64,000 nucleotides of DNA, from contig JAJDCP010000188.1 of assembly GCA_029260765.1 (NCBI GenBank), forward strand, positions 1 to 64,000, given 5' to 3'. A program made the translations under genes and the position numbers. This document shows positions 41,792 through 51,210 of this stretch, in pieces. The notes under the pieces are model-generated. The model made no database searches. It was not told the DNA's origin and was given only the letters and a program-made list of their open reading frames with translations. Source of the DNA: Planctomycetota bacterium (GTDB taxonomy: Bacteria > Planctomycetota > J058 > JAJDCP01). The number at the start of each line of letters is the position of its first letter. Position 1 is the first letter of the stretch.

Positions 41792-43405
41792 TCAGGGCGC
41801 GAAATGCAGGTCGACAAATCCGCGTGGAAGCACTTGTGGCGCTTCGAGATTCTGGCCATCGGCATCGAGCTGGAAGACACGGCCCGCCGTGCCATCGGCG
41901 ACAAAGATCGTGTCGCCTTCGACGCCCAGCGAATAGAGCGTGGTTTCGAGGTCTGTCTGCCAGAGCTGCGCTCCATCGGCGTCCAGCCGGATCACCCCTC
42001 CAGATGTGTACGTTGTGAGGAGGGTCGTGCCGTCGTCGAGGCGTAGCACGTTGTTGGGGAATGCGAGCCCACCAACTTCCCAGACCACGGAGCCTTCGGA
42101 GTCAACCTCGAGCAGGCGGCCGTTGCCCGAATCCGCTACCAGGGTGTTGCCGTTGGGAAGTCTGTCGGCATCGTACGGATTGCTCAAGCCCTCCAGTTGC
42201 CAGACCACCGCACCCGTGGCATCCAGCTCGACGACCCGGCCCGCAGCGTTTTCCAGCACGAGCAGGTGCCCGTTGTCCACCATCGCGACATCGCAGGGTC
42301 CGCTCAGCCCATCGAGCTGGCGCAGCACGCCTCCATCCGCCGTCAACACCTGCACCCGTCCCAGGCTGCGTTCGGCGACGATCAGACTGCCATCGGCCTG
42401 GAGCTCGGCGTCGTAGGGGTCGCAGGCGAGCCGGAAGAGCTCATGTCCCTGCCGATCGAGGCACAGCAGACCCTGATTCGGCGACGAGAGCAGGTAGCGG
42501 CCCACCGCTCGGCCCGGCTCGAGAAAGCGCAAGGCCTGCACCGCGTCATCGTCGGCGTGCAGGGGCAGCCAATCGCGCCAGCGTTGCAACGCCGCCTGCC
42601 GGCTCTCGGGGCTGGCCGACGCCTGGAAGTCCAGACTCTGTCCCGTCAGCTGTTCGAGCGCAAACAGGGCCTGGCGGCGGCGGGCTGCGGTGCTGGCCTC
42701 CAGCAGGTCCACCAGCCTCGGCAGCGCCTCCCGCGGGGCTAGTCGAGCCAAGGCCAGGGCGGCTCCGAGCCGCATCACCTCTGGCTCCGAAGCCAGCAGC
42801 TCACGCACCCGCGGCAACGCCAGCAGGCCACAACCACCGAGAGCGGTCGCCCCCAGAGCCGCCAGCTCGGGGTCGTCGAGTCGGCTTGCGGCGACGACGG
42901 CTGCCAGGTCTTCTTCTCGAGTCACATTCCAGAGACAATCGCGGACGCTGCGACGCAGCCCCTTGCCTCGAAGCAGCGGCAGCAACTCGAGCACGGCTGT
43001 ACAGGCGCCGTCAGGTTGCAGCCAGGCCAGAGCCCGCAGCACGGCGTCGAGCAGCCGTGTCTCACGAGCCCGCAATCCGGGGTCGAGCAGGGCGGCGAGC
43101 CGCAGCCGCACCTCGGGGTCCCTCGAATTGCGCGCCGCCTCAAGCTGCGGCAGCAGCAACCAGGCGTAGCGTCGCAGAGCCCGCTGGGCGGCTTCACGCT
43201 CGGACTCGCGCGCCGCCCCCAGCTGAGGAATCCAGGCGTTGACCGCTTCCATGTCGGCGGGCACGGCTGCGGCCAGCCATGCGAGCAGAACGTCCCCCTG
43301 AGGCTCCAGCCCACGCGCCCGCAAGAGCGTGAAACTTCCGCTGTCGGGCGGCGTGGCCCAGGCAGTCCCCAGGCAAAGCACCAGGCAGGCAGAGCGTAGG
43401 GACAT
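41792..43405 (-). CDS. Exported HEAT-repeat and beta-propeller protein
   Basis: A 537-residue protein with a signal peptide (cleavage after AWA, near residue 17). Residues about 55-260 are Ala/Leu/Arg-rich HEAT-like helical repeats. Residues about 285-535 are repeated beta units of about 43 residues (for example RVVELDATGAVVWQLEGL and RLLEVDSEGSVVWEVGGL, joined by PNGNTLVADSGNG), the NHL/PQQ-like propeller pattern. It is likely a periplasmic binding or scaffold protein. The ATG has GGAG about 12 nt upstream. It is divergent from the kinase-FGE gene. Confidence 0.75.
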   Translation of the reverse strand: MSLRSACLVLCLGTAWATPPDSGSFTLLRARGLEPQGDVLLAWLAAAVPADMEAVNAWIPQLGAARESEREAAQRALRRYAWLLLPQLEAARNSRDPEVRLRLAALLDPGLRARETRLLDAVLRALAWLQPDGACTAVLELLPLLRGKGLRRSVRDCLWNVTREEDLAAVVAASRLDDPELAALGATALGGCGLLALPRVRELLASEPEVMRLGAALALARLAPREALPRLVDLLEASTAARRRQALFALEQLTGQSLDFQASASPESRQAALQRWRDWLPLHADDDAVQALRFLEPGRAVGRYLLSSPNQGLLCLDRQGHELFRLACDPYDAELQADGSLIVAERSLGRVQVLTADGGVLRQLDGLSGPCDVAMVDNGHLLVLENAAGRVVELDATGAVVWQLEGLSNPYDADRLPNGNTLVADSGNGRLLEVDSEGSVVWEVGGLAFPNNVLRLDDGTTLLTTYTSGGVIRLDADGAQLWQTDLETTLYSLGVEGDTIFVADGTAGRVFQLDADGQNLEAPQVLPRGFVDLHFAP

Positions 43406-43619
43406 ACGAAATCACACTCCGGGCCAGAGACATCGCAGGATAGCGCAAAGTCCGGTTGCAGGGGAGCCATCGGCTGAGCTGCGGTAGCTGTGGCCCTGTA
43501 CGGGCGCGCGGGTTCCGTTCTGCCCGCTTCTGCCCAGAATGGTGTCGAGGACACCGTGCCGGGCAACCCTTCCTGGAGCCCTGCGGTGGGCTTTGACGTC
43601 GAAGTGTAAGGCTTTGCTT

Positions 43620-43647
43620 TTGATCCATCATGGACCTTGAGTATGAT
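43620..43647 (+). promoter_or_regulatory. Predicted sigma70-like promoter of the kinase-FGE gene
   Basis: TTGATC (43620-43625) and TATGAT (43642-43647) are separated by 16 nt, giving a start near 43654. GAGAGG (43668-43673) precedes the ATG at 43680. Confidence 0.5.
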
Positions 43648-43679
43648 AGGGGTCTGCAAGTGTCACTGAGAGGCTTGGA

Positions 43680-46600
43680 ATGCGGTGCGCCGCGTGCAAC
43701 AACGTAAACGCACCCAGCGATGCTTTCTGCGGCATGTGCGGCAAGCCGCTGCCGAAGGCACCGCAGCGGGCTGTTCCTCCGGAGCCGCCGGCTTCTAAGC
43801 GCTTTCCCGCTCCGCCACGCAATCCTCGCTCGACTCTTTCGGGCTCGACGACCCAATCTGTGCCGCGGATGCCGCCGGGAACGGGCTATTTTGCCCGACC
43901 GCTGCCTGCAATTCCGCCTGCGCCCCAAAGTCCGCCTCCAGGCAGGGCTCCCACGCCGCCGAGGCGGCCTGCGGCGGGATTCGGTGCGCCGGTCCTTGCA
44001 CAGAAGCCCCGACTCCCGACCTCGAAATTGCCCAGGGGTGTGGTCGCGCGTGACAGCGGACTGCCCGAGGCCGGACCAGACGCGGGCGGGGCTCCGCGCC
44101 GGCCTGGCCAGCGTTCGGCTTCCCACCGTCTGCCCCCTCTGGAGCGTCAGCCTCGCACGGGGGCGCAATTGCGTCCCGCCTTCCCCGGCCCGGGTCAGCC
44201 ACCACCGGCGTCCGGCTCAGGAGCGCATCCTGCCTACCCTGCCGCCTCCTGGAGTCGGCCGACCAGGCCGGAGCTGCCCGTGTCGGGAGCCACCCCCCTG
44301 CCTGTAGACATGCCTCCGCCTGTGGCTTCCTCGGGTATGCGACCCGGCCTCCCGCCGCCGGCAGCGAGGGGCTCGGGACGCTGGGCACCGCCGACGCAAG
44401 CGGACCCGCACGCGACCGCTCGGGCAGGTAGCCAGACCCCACCCAAGTCCACGCCCCAAGTGGGCGGCAGCTCTGGGTCCTATCCCGTCGATCCGACTCC
44501 GCAGGCTTCGGGGCTTCGGGCGCTCGGCGGGGGTTCCGGAGTCCGTCCTGGCTACCCTGGGGTGAGCGCAGGTCCGGGCTCGGGCCTGCGCTCGCCGCTG
44601 CCTGGCAGCGCTTCTGGTTCAGGGCCGCGCTACCAGACACCGCTGGCCAGAGCATCCGCGGACAGTGGGCTGCGGCGCTTGCCGGATTCGAGCCCTAAGG
44701 ATGTTGTGCATAAGACCTTGAGTGGAAATGAGACCTTGACCGGTCGACCGAAGATCAGCACGACCTTCGTCCCGACCGATGATGGTCCGCCCGCCCCCCC
44801 TCCTGCGGCGATGGATGGAACATTCATGTGGCGCTCGCCGCTGCCGGACTCGGCGGGCTCCTTTGCCCCTGGTAGCCCGGCAGCGCAGGGATCGAGCGGC
44901 CTCGACTCCCACTTTCGGCAGGCCCAGCTGACGCCGCACCCGGCCTCAGGCGTGGGTGACGGGTTGCTGTCGCGTAGCGCCCCGCACGACCCGCTGACCG
45001 GCCTGGTAGGCAGCGTCGTCTCCGGTTACCGCATCGAACGCATGCTCGGACAGGGCGGGATGGGAACCGTCTACTTCGCGAACCAGCTCAAGCCCAAACG
45101 AGCCGTTGCGATGAAGGTGTTGTCTCCGGTGCTCTGCCGCGATCCCGAGCTGGCCATGCGCTTCGAACGCGAAGCTGATGCGCTCGCGCGCGTGGACAGT
45201 CCTTACGTTGTGCCGATCTACCAGATGTTCGAGGCCTACGAGTGCATCTGTCTGACCATGGCCTATCTGCCGGGCGGCTCGGTGCGCACGCTGCTGGCAG
45301 GCGGCGCCCGTCTCGACGAGGCGCGCGCAGCCGCGATCGTGCGCCAGACCGCCTTGGGCCTGTGGGCAGCCGCGCAGGAAGGTATCGTGCATCGTGACGT
45401 CAAGCCGGACAACCTGCTTCTGACTGCGAATGGCGACATCAAGATCGCCGACTTCGGCCTGGTCAAGGCGGTGGGGGCTTCGGATCTGGTCACCAACTCC
45501 GGGACTCTGGTCGGCACGCCGGCCTACATGTCTCCGGAGCAGTTCAAGGACAGCCACTCTGTCGACCATCGCTCAGATCTCTACGGCCTGGGCTGCTGTC
45601 TGTTCGAGCTGGTGACCGGGCGACATCCGTTCGCCGGACCGCACACGATGGACTACATGCTGCAGCATTGCGAAGCGCCGGTGCCTGATCCTGCGGCCCT
45701 GCGTCCCGATCTTTCCCCCGCCATGCGTTCGATCATCATGCAATTGCTCGCCAAGAACCCGCGCGAGCGGTTCAGCGATGGCAAAGAGCTGGCGCATGTG
45801 CTGGTGTCGATCGCCGAAGGCTCCGGTGTCCGCCCTGCTTCTCCGCCGCTCGCTGCCAGCGGGCCCGAGCATGCGACCGGAGGCGCTGTTGTCGCGCCCG
45901 CACCTGTTGCGAGAGCGCCGATAGGGGGCCGGCGGATGGCCTTGATCGCGGCTGTCGCTTCAGCCGTGTTGCTGGTGTTGGTCGGCGTGGCGCTGACGGT
46001 GTGGCTTTCCGACGACGCGCCCCGGGTCGAGGCTCTCGCCACTGCCGAGAGCGCACGTGCCGCACGGGGCGAGGTCGAAGCTGTCAGCGGGCAATTGGCT
46101 GCGCGCATGTTGGCGATCTCGCGCAAGCTCTCCGAGCTCGAGAAACCCCTCGATCTCGACCCGGCGCAAGACGAGGCGCGGCAGGCAGAGCTCCAAGAAA
46201 CCCGTGCTCAGCGGGACCAGCTGTTGGGCTTGTCGGGTTTCTGGCAAGCCTCGCTGACGGAAAGCCCCGTGCTGCAGGACATCGATGACCAGCTCGAACA
46301 GGCGGATCAGCGACTTGAGGACGGCGACTATCCCGCAGCACTGCTCGCCTTCGAAGAGGCCCGTGCGCGTGCCGCCTCGTTGCTCGAGGTTGAGGCTGCG
46401 TATGATGCGCGTCAGCTGGCAGAGGATGCTGAGCTCGCCTGGGGCGAGACTTCGACCGGGGAGTCGCTGGCGGACTTCGATCGACTCTCGCGGGCGCGGA
46501 ATGCTCGGCAGCGGGCAGATTCTCTGTGCGTGGCTGGGCACTTCCTCGGGGCGGTCACGGCTTTCTCGGAGGCAGCCGAAACCTGGGGCGGCCTGTCGCA

Positions 46601-48641
46601 GGCGATGCAAAAAGCCGTCGCCGCGCGGGAGCAGGCGTTCGTTGCGCAGCAGGCCTGGGAGGCGTTGCAACCCATCGAGGTTGGAAGTGCCGGGCCCGTT
46701 GGGCGGGCCGCTGAGCAATTGGAGCGGGCCGCGCGCCTGCTCTACGAGGGGCAGTTGGCTGCCGCTCGGGACGACTTCGAGGCGGGGGCTGACAGCCTGG
46801 GGGTCTATGCGCAAGCCCTGGCACAAGTACGTACACTGAAGGAGAGAGCCACCACGCTGGTGGAAGCCTGGCAGCAGAGGACGGTCGACGGGTTTGAAAA
46901 CGCTCCGGAGCAGCGGGGTTTGACGGGCTTGTGGCAACAAGGCGAAGCCGCGCTCGGGAAGGGGGAGTTTCCAGCAGCGCAGAGTGCGTTCGAGCGCCTG
47001 GTCGCTGGCTACGTCGAGTTGGTCGAAGATCTGCCCGCGGCCCACCAGGCGCGCGAGCGCGCCCTGGCGGCGATGGACGCGCTCGAGAAGTTGCTGACTG
47101 CAGGCGAGATCGACCGCCTGGTCGAGCAGAAGAGCGCGATCCTCGAGGGGATCGAGCTCAGCGAAGCCGGGGAGTTCTCCCAGAGTGTGCGGGTGTTGGA
47201 GGACGTCGCTGATTTTCTCGAGCGCCAGCGTGCGGGACTGGTCGCGGCGAGGGAATCGAGCGACCGGGTGATGACGGCGATCGGCGAGTGGACCGCACAG
47301 TTCATGGAAGTCGAGACAGCAGTGCGCGACGATATCGACCGGGCGATGCAGGCCTACACGACGGGCCGGACGCTGCTGTCACACGGACTGTACGATTCGG
47401 CAGGTGTCACACTCCGGCGTGCCGAGGCGCTCCTGTTGGGCTGTCTGGAGATCGGCCCTGCCCTGATCGAGGGGCGGCAACAACTGCCTGAGCTACAGAG
47501 CCGCTGCGCACGTGCTGCACGCAGCTGGCAGGCGATTTTCGGCGGATCCGGAGCCGAGCCCCCGCGGGCGATTGTCCAGCCGCTCAAGCGCGCGACCCAA
47601 GCGAACGATCATCACAAGTATCACGATGCCGCCAGGGAGTACAAAGCCGCGCTGGCGGGGTACCGCGCAGCCTTCGGCGGGCGCCTGCCCGCGTGGACGG
47701 TGTTGGAGGCCCAGGAGCAGGTCGCGCAGCAAAGAGAGTTGCCCGTGTCGGTGGTCAATGCCCAGGACATGAGCTTTGCACTGGTTCCCGCTGGACGTTG
47801 CCAGCTGGGCAGCGCGATCGACGGCACAGAAGCGGCCTGGCGGGAGGATGACGAGGTTCCACATCGCGTGACACTCAGCCGCAGCCTGTACGTGATGACC
47901 ACCGAGGTGACCCAGACGCAGTGGCGGCTCGTGATGGACACTCAGCCGCAGTATTTCGACGGGGCGGCAGACGACGCGCCGGTGGAGAGCATCAGCTGGT
48001 ATGATGCGATCGAGTTCTGCAACAAACTCTCGCTCGCTGAAGGTCTCGAAGAGGTGTACGGCCTTGAGGTGATCCGTCGCGAGCAGGGATCGATCATTCA
48101 GGCCGTTGTCACGCTACTCGGCATCGAGCGCAGCGGTTACAGGTTGCCCACCGAGGCGGAGTGGGAGTACGCCTGCCGTGCGCAGACGGAGGGGCCCATC
48201 TACTCGGGTGCGTTGCAGCCGCAGTCGGACTTCGAGGCTGTCGAGCTCCACGCCATCGCTTGGTACGGGGGCAACAGCCGCGCCGACTATTTCGGTGCGG
48301 TCGACCTGACGCAGGTCTATGATTCTGCGGTTCTAGAGCCCTTGCGAGCACGGGGCCACACCCGCCGCGGGCCGCAACCCGTCGGGAGCAAACAGGCGAA
48401 TCCGTGGGGGCTGCACGACACCCTCGGCAACGTCTCCGAGTGGTGCTGGGATGTCTACGATGTGTACTCCGGCGAGGCTCTCGTAGACCCCCAGGGTCCC
48501 AACAAGGACGGCAAGCGTGTCCACCGCGGGGGGTCCTGGCGCAGCCCCTTCCGCGAATGTCGGGCCGCCGACCGGGCGAGGTCCCGACCCTACGAGTTCG
48601 ATAAGACGATCGGTGTGCGCCTGGTCCGCACGATTCCCTGA
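43680..48641 (+). CDS. Zinc-ribbon Ser/Thr protein kinase fused to an FGE/SUMF1-like domain
   Basis: A 1653-residue membrane protein. A double-zinc-ribbon-like N-terminus (CAACN...CGMCG, residues 3-20) is followed by a Pro/Ser/Gly-rich linker to about 440. The kinase domain (about 448-715) is intact: GQGGMGTVY, the MKVL lysine, HRDVKPDN at 571, ADFG, and GTPAYMSPEQ. A transmembrane helix lies near 753-776. The outer part has long helical/coiled-coil repeats (about 785-1350) and a C-terminal formylglycine-generating-enzyme-like domain (about 1364-1650: TTEVTQTQW, RLPTEAEWEYA, GNVSEWCWD, RGGSWRSP). The first catalytic Cys position of true FGE appears replaced by Ser, so sulfatase activation is unlikely. 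It probably links an external cue to cytoplasmic phosphorylation. Confidence 0.9.
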   Translation: MRCAACNNVNAPSDAFCGMCGKPLPKAPQRAVPPEPPASKRFPAPPRNPRSTLSGSTTQSVPRMPPGTGYFARPLPAIPPAPQSPPPGRAPTPPRRPAAGFGAPVLAQKPRLPTSKLPRGVVARDSGLPEAGPDAGGAPRRPGQRSASHRLPPLERQPRTGAQLRPAFPGPGQPPPASGSGAHPAYPAASWSRPTRPELPVSGATPLPVDMPPPVASSGMRPGLPPPAARGSGRWAPPTQADPHATARAGSQTPPKSTPQVGGSSGSYPVDPTPQASGLRALGGGSGVRPGYPGVSAGPGSGLRSPLPGSASGSGPRYQTPLARASADSGLRRLPDSSPKDVVHKTLSGNETLTGRPKISTTFVPTDDGPPAPPPAAMDGTFMWRSPLPDSAGSFAPGSPAAQGSSGLDSHFRQAQLTPHPASGVGDGLLSRSAPHDPLTGLVGSVVSGYRIERMLGQGGMGTVYFANQLKPKRAVAMKVLSPVLCRDPELAMRFEREADALARVDSPYVVPIYQMFEAYECICLTMAYLPGGSVRTLLAGGARLDEARAAAIVRQTALGLWAAAQEGIVHRDVKPDNLLLTANGDIKIADFGLVKAVGASDLVTNSGTLVGTPAYMSPEQFKDSHSVDHRSDLYGLGCCLFELVTGRHPFAGPHTMDYMLQHCEAPVPDPAALRPDLSPAMRSIIMQLLAKNPRERFSDGKELAHVLVSIAEGSGVRPASPPLAASGPEHATGGAVVAPAPVARAPIGGRRMALIAAVASAVLLVLVGVALTVWLSDDAPRVEALATAESARAARGEVEAVSGQLAARMLAISRKLSELEKPLDLDPAQDEARQAELQETRAQRDQLLGLSGFWQASLTESPVLQDIDDQLEQADQRLEDGDYPAALLAFEEARARAASLLEVEAAYDARQLAEDAELAWGETSTGESLADFDRLSRARNARQRADSLCVAGHFLGAVTAFSEAAETWGGLSQAMQKAVAAREQAFVAQQAWEALQPIEVGSAGPVGRAAEQLERAARLLYEGQLAAARDDFEAGADSLGVYAQALAQVRTLKERATTLVEAWQQRTVDGFENAPEQRGLTGLWQQGEAALGKGEFPAAQSAFERLVAGYVELVEDLPAAHQARERALAAMDALEKLLTAGEIDRLVEQKSAILEGIELSEAGEFSQSVRVLEDVADFLERQRAGLVAARESSDRVMTAIGEWTAQFMEVETAVRDDIDRAMQAYTTGRTLLSHGLYDSAGVTLRRAEALLLGCLEIGPALIEGRQQLPELQSRCARAARSWQAIFGGSGAEPPRAIVQPLKRATQANDHHKYHDAAREYKAALAGYRAAFGGRLPAWTVLEAQEQVAQQRELPVSVVNAQDMSFALVPAGRCQLGSAIDGTEAAWREDDEVPHRVTLSRSLYVMTTEVTQTQWRLVMDTQPQYFDGAADDAPVESISWYDAIEFCNKLSLAEGLEEVYGLEVIRREQGSIIQAVVTLLGIERSGYRLPTEAEWEYACRAQTEGPIYSGALQPQSDFEAVELHAIAWYGGNSRADYFGAVDLTQVYDSAVLEPLRARGHTRRGPQPVGSKQANPWGLHDTLGNVSEWCWDVYDVYSGEALVDPQGPNKDGKRVHRGGSWRSPFRECRAADRARSRPYEFDKTIGVRLVRTIP

Positions 48642-48650
48642 GTTGTCGGG

Positions 48651-48671
48651 CCGTGAAACCCCACTTCACGG
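48651..48671. terminator. Hairpin between convergent kinase genes
   Basis: A 7-bp perfect stem (CCGTGAA with TTCACGG) has a 7-nt loop and lies in the 35-bp gap between two converging genes. There is no U-tract on either side, so it may be a weak or factor-assisted bidirectional terminator. Confidence 0.45.
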
Positions 48672-48676
48672 TTGTG

Positions 48677-50983
48677 TCAGCCCGCGATGAAATCGACGCT
48701 GCGCCCTTGGCTGATCACTAGCTCGTGACCCTCGAAGCTCAGCCGTTGCCGTTTGGACACAGGCTGCCACGCAGCTCCCGCCAGAGGGCGGTCATCCACT
48801 GCAATTCCCGGCAGCAGGGCGCTCAGCATGTAGGTGTCAGCGCCCTGCGGGTCGCGCCTGAGCAACCAGGTGACCTGGGGGTGCTCCGGCGGCAGCACTT
48901 GCAGGTGCCCATTGACAAAGGAGAAGCCGATCGAGTGCTCCAACAGCACATAGCTGTGGCTGGGCAGGTTGTTCAAACGCTGCAGGTACAGACCCTGCAG
49001 AATCCTCTCTGTCACGGGGCCGGCATAGATCAGGTAGCCGCGCAGCTTGAGGGCATGCAGGCCGACGTCGAGCGCGAAGACCTCGGGCAGCGCACGCTCG
49101 CTGCCGCTCGCAAGGTGCTGTCCGTTCAGGACCAGCCCCGCACGGCCCAGGGCCAGGCAAGCAGCCCCCCCAGCGCTCAGCAGGAATCGGCCGTGGCGGC
49201 CGCTGATGCTGTGTGTGGCCCGATAGTTATCAGGGTCCTTGTCTGGAGAGCGGCAGGGCAGCATGCGCAGAACCAGGGGATTGTGCTCTGCGAAGGAATC
49301 TCCCGAGTGATGGTTGCGTCCGAAGAACACTTCGGGGCCCGGCATCACCAACAGGCGCTCCTGCAGACGCCCGGGGCGCTCGATGCGAACCAGCCCGTGC
49401 AGGCGGTCGTCCGGTAGGGGAGTTGCCGGCCTCGGTGCCGGGGCGCCCGCGTTGGAGCCGCTTTCGATCAAACGCAGACTGGGAAGTACGGGATGCGGCA
49501 TCGGAGCTGTCGGAGCGTCTTCCGGGTCTTCTTCCGCGGGAATTTCTTCCTCACTGACTGCTGCGTCAGGCCGGGGAGTCATGACAGGAACCTGGATCAG
49601 AACCGTGGTCGCCTGGTCTTCGGCTTCTGCCGCTTCTGCTTCTTCTCTCTCTTCTTCGGGGCCAGGGCCCCCGACCACGGGCGCCGGGGTCTCTGGAGCA
49701 GGTGTGGAAGCCGGCTGGACTCCGATCTCTCCCAATGTGCTGGCTTGCCGCGCGCGCATCTTGTCGAGGGAAGCCTGCAGCTCGCCGGCGGTGAAACTCA
49801 GCGTAGCGTCTCGCGGCGCAGGGACAGGGTTCGCGTGCAACGTAAGGAAAGTCTCTTCGTCCGGCTCCGCAGAGGCTGCGCCGGCAACGCGGCACTCGAC
49901 AGGAGGCAGGCTCACGGTGGCGCCTGTGGCCTGCGGAACGGTATGCGAACCGCTGCTCGAGCCCGTCGGTTGGCTCAAGTCGCGCAGAGCCTGTGTCAGC
50001 TCAGCCCCGGTCTGAAACCGCAGTCCAGGATCTTTCTCAAGCAAGCGCTGCACGATCTTGGCCATACGGGTCGAGATTTCCGGACGCAACCTCCGGATGT
50101 CCTGCGCAGGGACATTTCGATGGCACAGAGCGAGCCCCATCAGGCTTGGCGCTGAGAAGGGGGGCCGGCCGATCAGCATCTCGTAGAGAGTGCAACCCAG
50201 CGAATACAGGTCGGAGCGATGGTCGACGCTGCCAGGCTGCGTCCACTGCTCGGGAGACATATAGTCGGGCGTTCCCATCGGGGATCCGGGGGTGGTGAGG
50301 TCGGACACTCCCTGGGAGACCTTCGCCAGGCCGAAGTCGGCGATCTTGATCGTGCCCGTTGCTGTCAAGAGCAGGTTGTCGGGTTTGATGTCGCGGTGCA
50401 CAACTTGTTTGCAGGCGGCCGCCCACAATCCGTCGGCGACCTGAGCCGCCAGGTCCGCGGCGTCGCGTTCGGCGAAGGGTCCCCGGTGCCGGATCAGGTT
50501 CTTCAACGAGCCGCCCGCGGCGAAGCTGACAACGATGCAGAACAGCTGCTCATGTTCGAACATGTCGTAGATGGCGATGATGTTTGGATGTTCAAGCGTG
50601 GCGAGGATCTGGGCTTCCTGACGGAAACGGCGGATGGCCTTGGCGACCTGGGCAAGCCGTCCGGGAAGCACTTTGAGAGCCACAGGTCTACCGAGCTGGA
50701 GATGGTCGGCCAGATAGACCGCTCCCATCATGCCCTGACCGAGCTTGTTCCGGATGCGCAGGCCGCTCACCACCTGCCCTGGAGTCAGGGACGTGGCCCG
50801 TGCTTGGGAGCCCGGCGCAGCGACATCGATCTCAAAGCCGGGCTCGGCGTGGGCCTCCTGAAGAGCCGGCTGCCTCGCGGGGGTGGGCGTCGACGGCCCT
50901 TCCGAGGCAGCCATAGGAGTCCCGCAGCCCGTACAGAAGCGGGATCCTGGCCTGACCGTGATGCCGCAACTGTGGCAGTTCAT
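48677..50983 (-). CDS. Zinc-ribbon Ser/Thr protein kinase with a C-terminal FHA-like domain
   Basis: A 768-residue protein. The N-terminal zinc ribbon CHSCG...CTGCG (3-22) matches those of the kinases at 43680 and 60013. The kinase domain (about 70-335) is intact: GQGMMGAVY near 77, the ALKVL lysine, HRDIKPDN near 195, ADFG near 217, and GTPDYMSPEQ. A low-complexity acidic region (about 450-500) follows. The C-terminal part has an FHA-like signature (FFGRNHHSGDS, then SISGRHGRFLL, about 550-650), which would bind phosphothreonine. No transmembrane helix is evident, so it is likely cytoplasmic. The ATG has only a weak ribosome site (GGGACG). It converges on the kinase-FGE gene. The 227 bp upstream of the start (50984-51210) hold no gene. 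Confidence 0.88.
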   Translation of the reverse strand: MNCHSCGITVRPGSRFCTGCGTPMAASEGPSTPTPARQPALQEAHAEPGFEIDVAAPGSQARATSLTPGQVVSGLRIRNKLGQGMMGAVYLADHLQLGRPVALKVLPGRLAQVAKAIRRFRQEAQILATLEHPNIIAIYDMFEHEQLFCIVVSFAAGGSLKNLIRHRGPFAERDAADLAAQVADGLWAAACKQVVHRDIKPDNLLLTATGTIKIADFGLAKVSQGVSDLTTPGSPMGTPDYMSPEQWTQPGSVDHRSDLYSLGCTLYEMLIGRPPFSAPSLMGLALCHRNVPAQDIRRLRPEISTRMAKIVQRLLEKDPGLRFQTGAELTQALRDLSQPTGSSSGSHTVPQATGATVSLPPVECRVAGAASAEPDEETFLTLHANPVPAPRDATLSFTAGELQASLDKMRARQASTLGEIGVQPASTPAPETPAPVVGGPGPEEEREEAEAAEAEDQATTVLIQVPVMTPRPDAAVSEEEIPAEEDPEDAPTAPMPHPVLPSLRLIESGSNAGAPAPRPATPLPDDRLHGLVRIERPGRLQERLLVMPGPEVFFGRNHHSGDSFAEHNPLVLRMLPCRSPDKDPDNYRATHSISGRHGRFLLSAGGAACLALGRAGLVLNGQHLASGSERALPEVFALDVGLHALKLRGYLIYAGPVTERILQGLYLQRLNNLPSHSYVLLEHSIGFSFVNGHLQVLPPEHPQVTWLLRRDPQGADTYMLSALLPGIAVDDRPLAGAAWQPVSKRQRLSFEGHELVISQGRSVDFIAG

Positions 50984-51210
50984 GCGTCCCGGTTCTGGAT
51001 TCTCAGGCTGATGCGGCTAGCGGAAGAGCAGTCGGAGCACGCCGACCAACAGGGCGCCGGTCATCAAGATCGATGCGTGCCGGGATCGGTTTCCATGGCA
51101 TTCCCGTAAGTGCATATAGAGAAAACAGTATGGCTCACGGCCTCGCGGACTGCAAGCGCACGACTATACATTACGGGTCGGCTACGAAGATGCGGAAAGT
51201 CGTGACCCGC

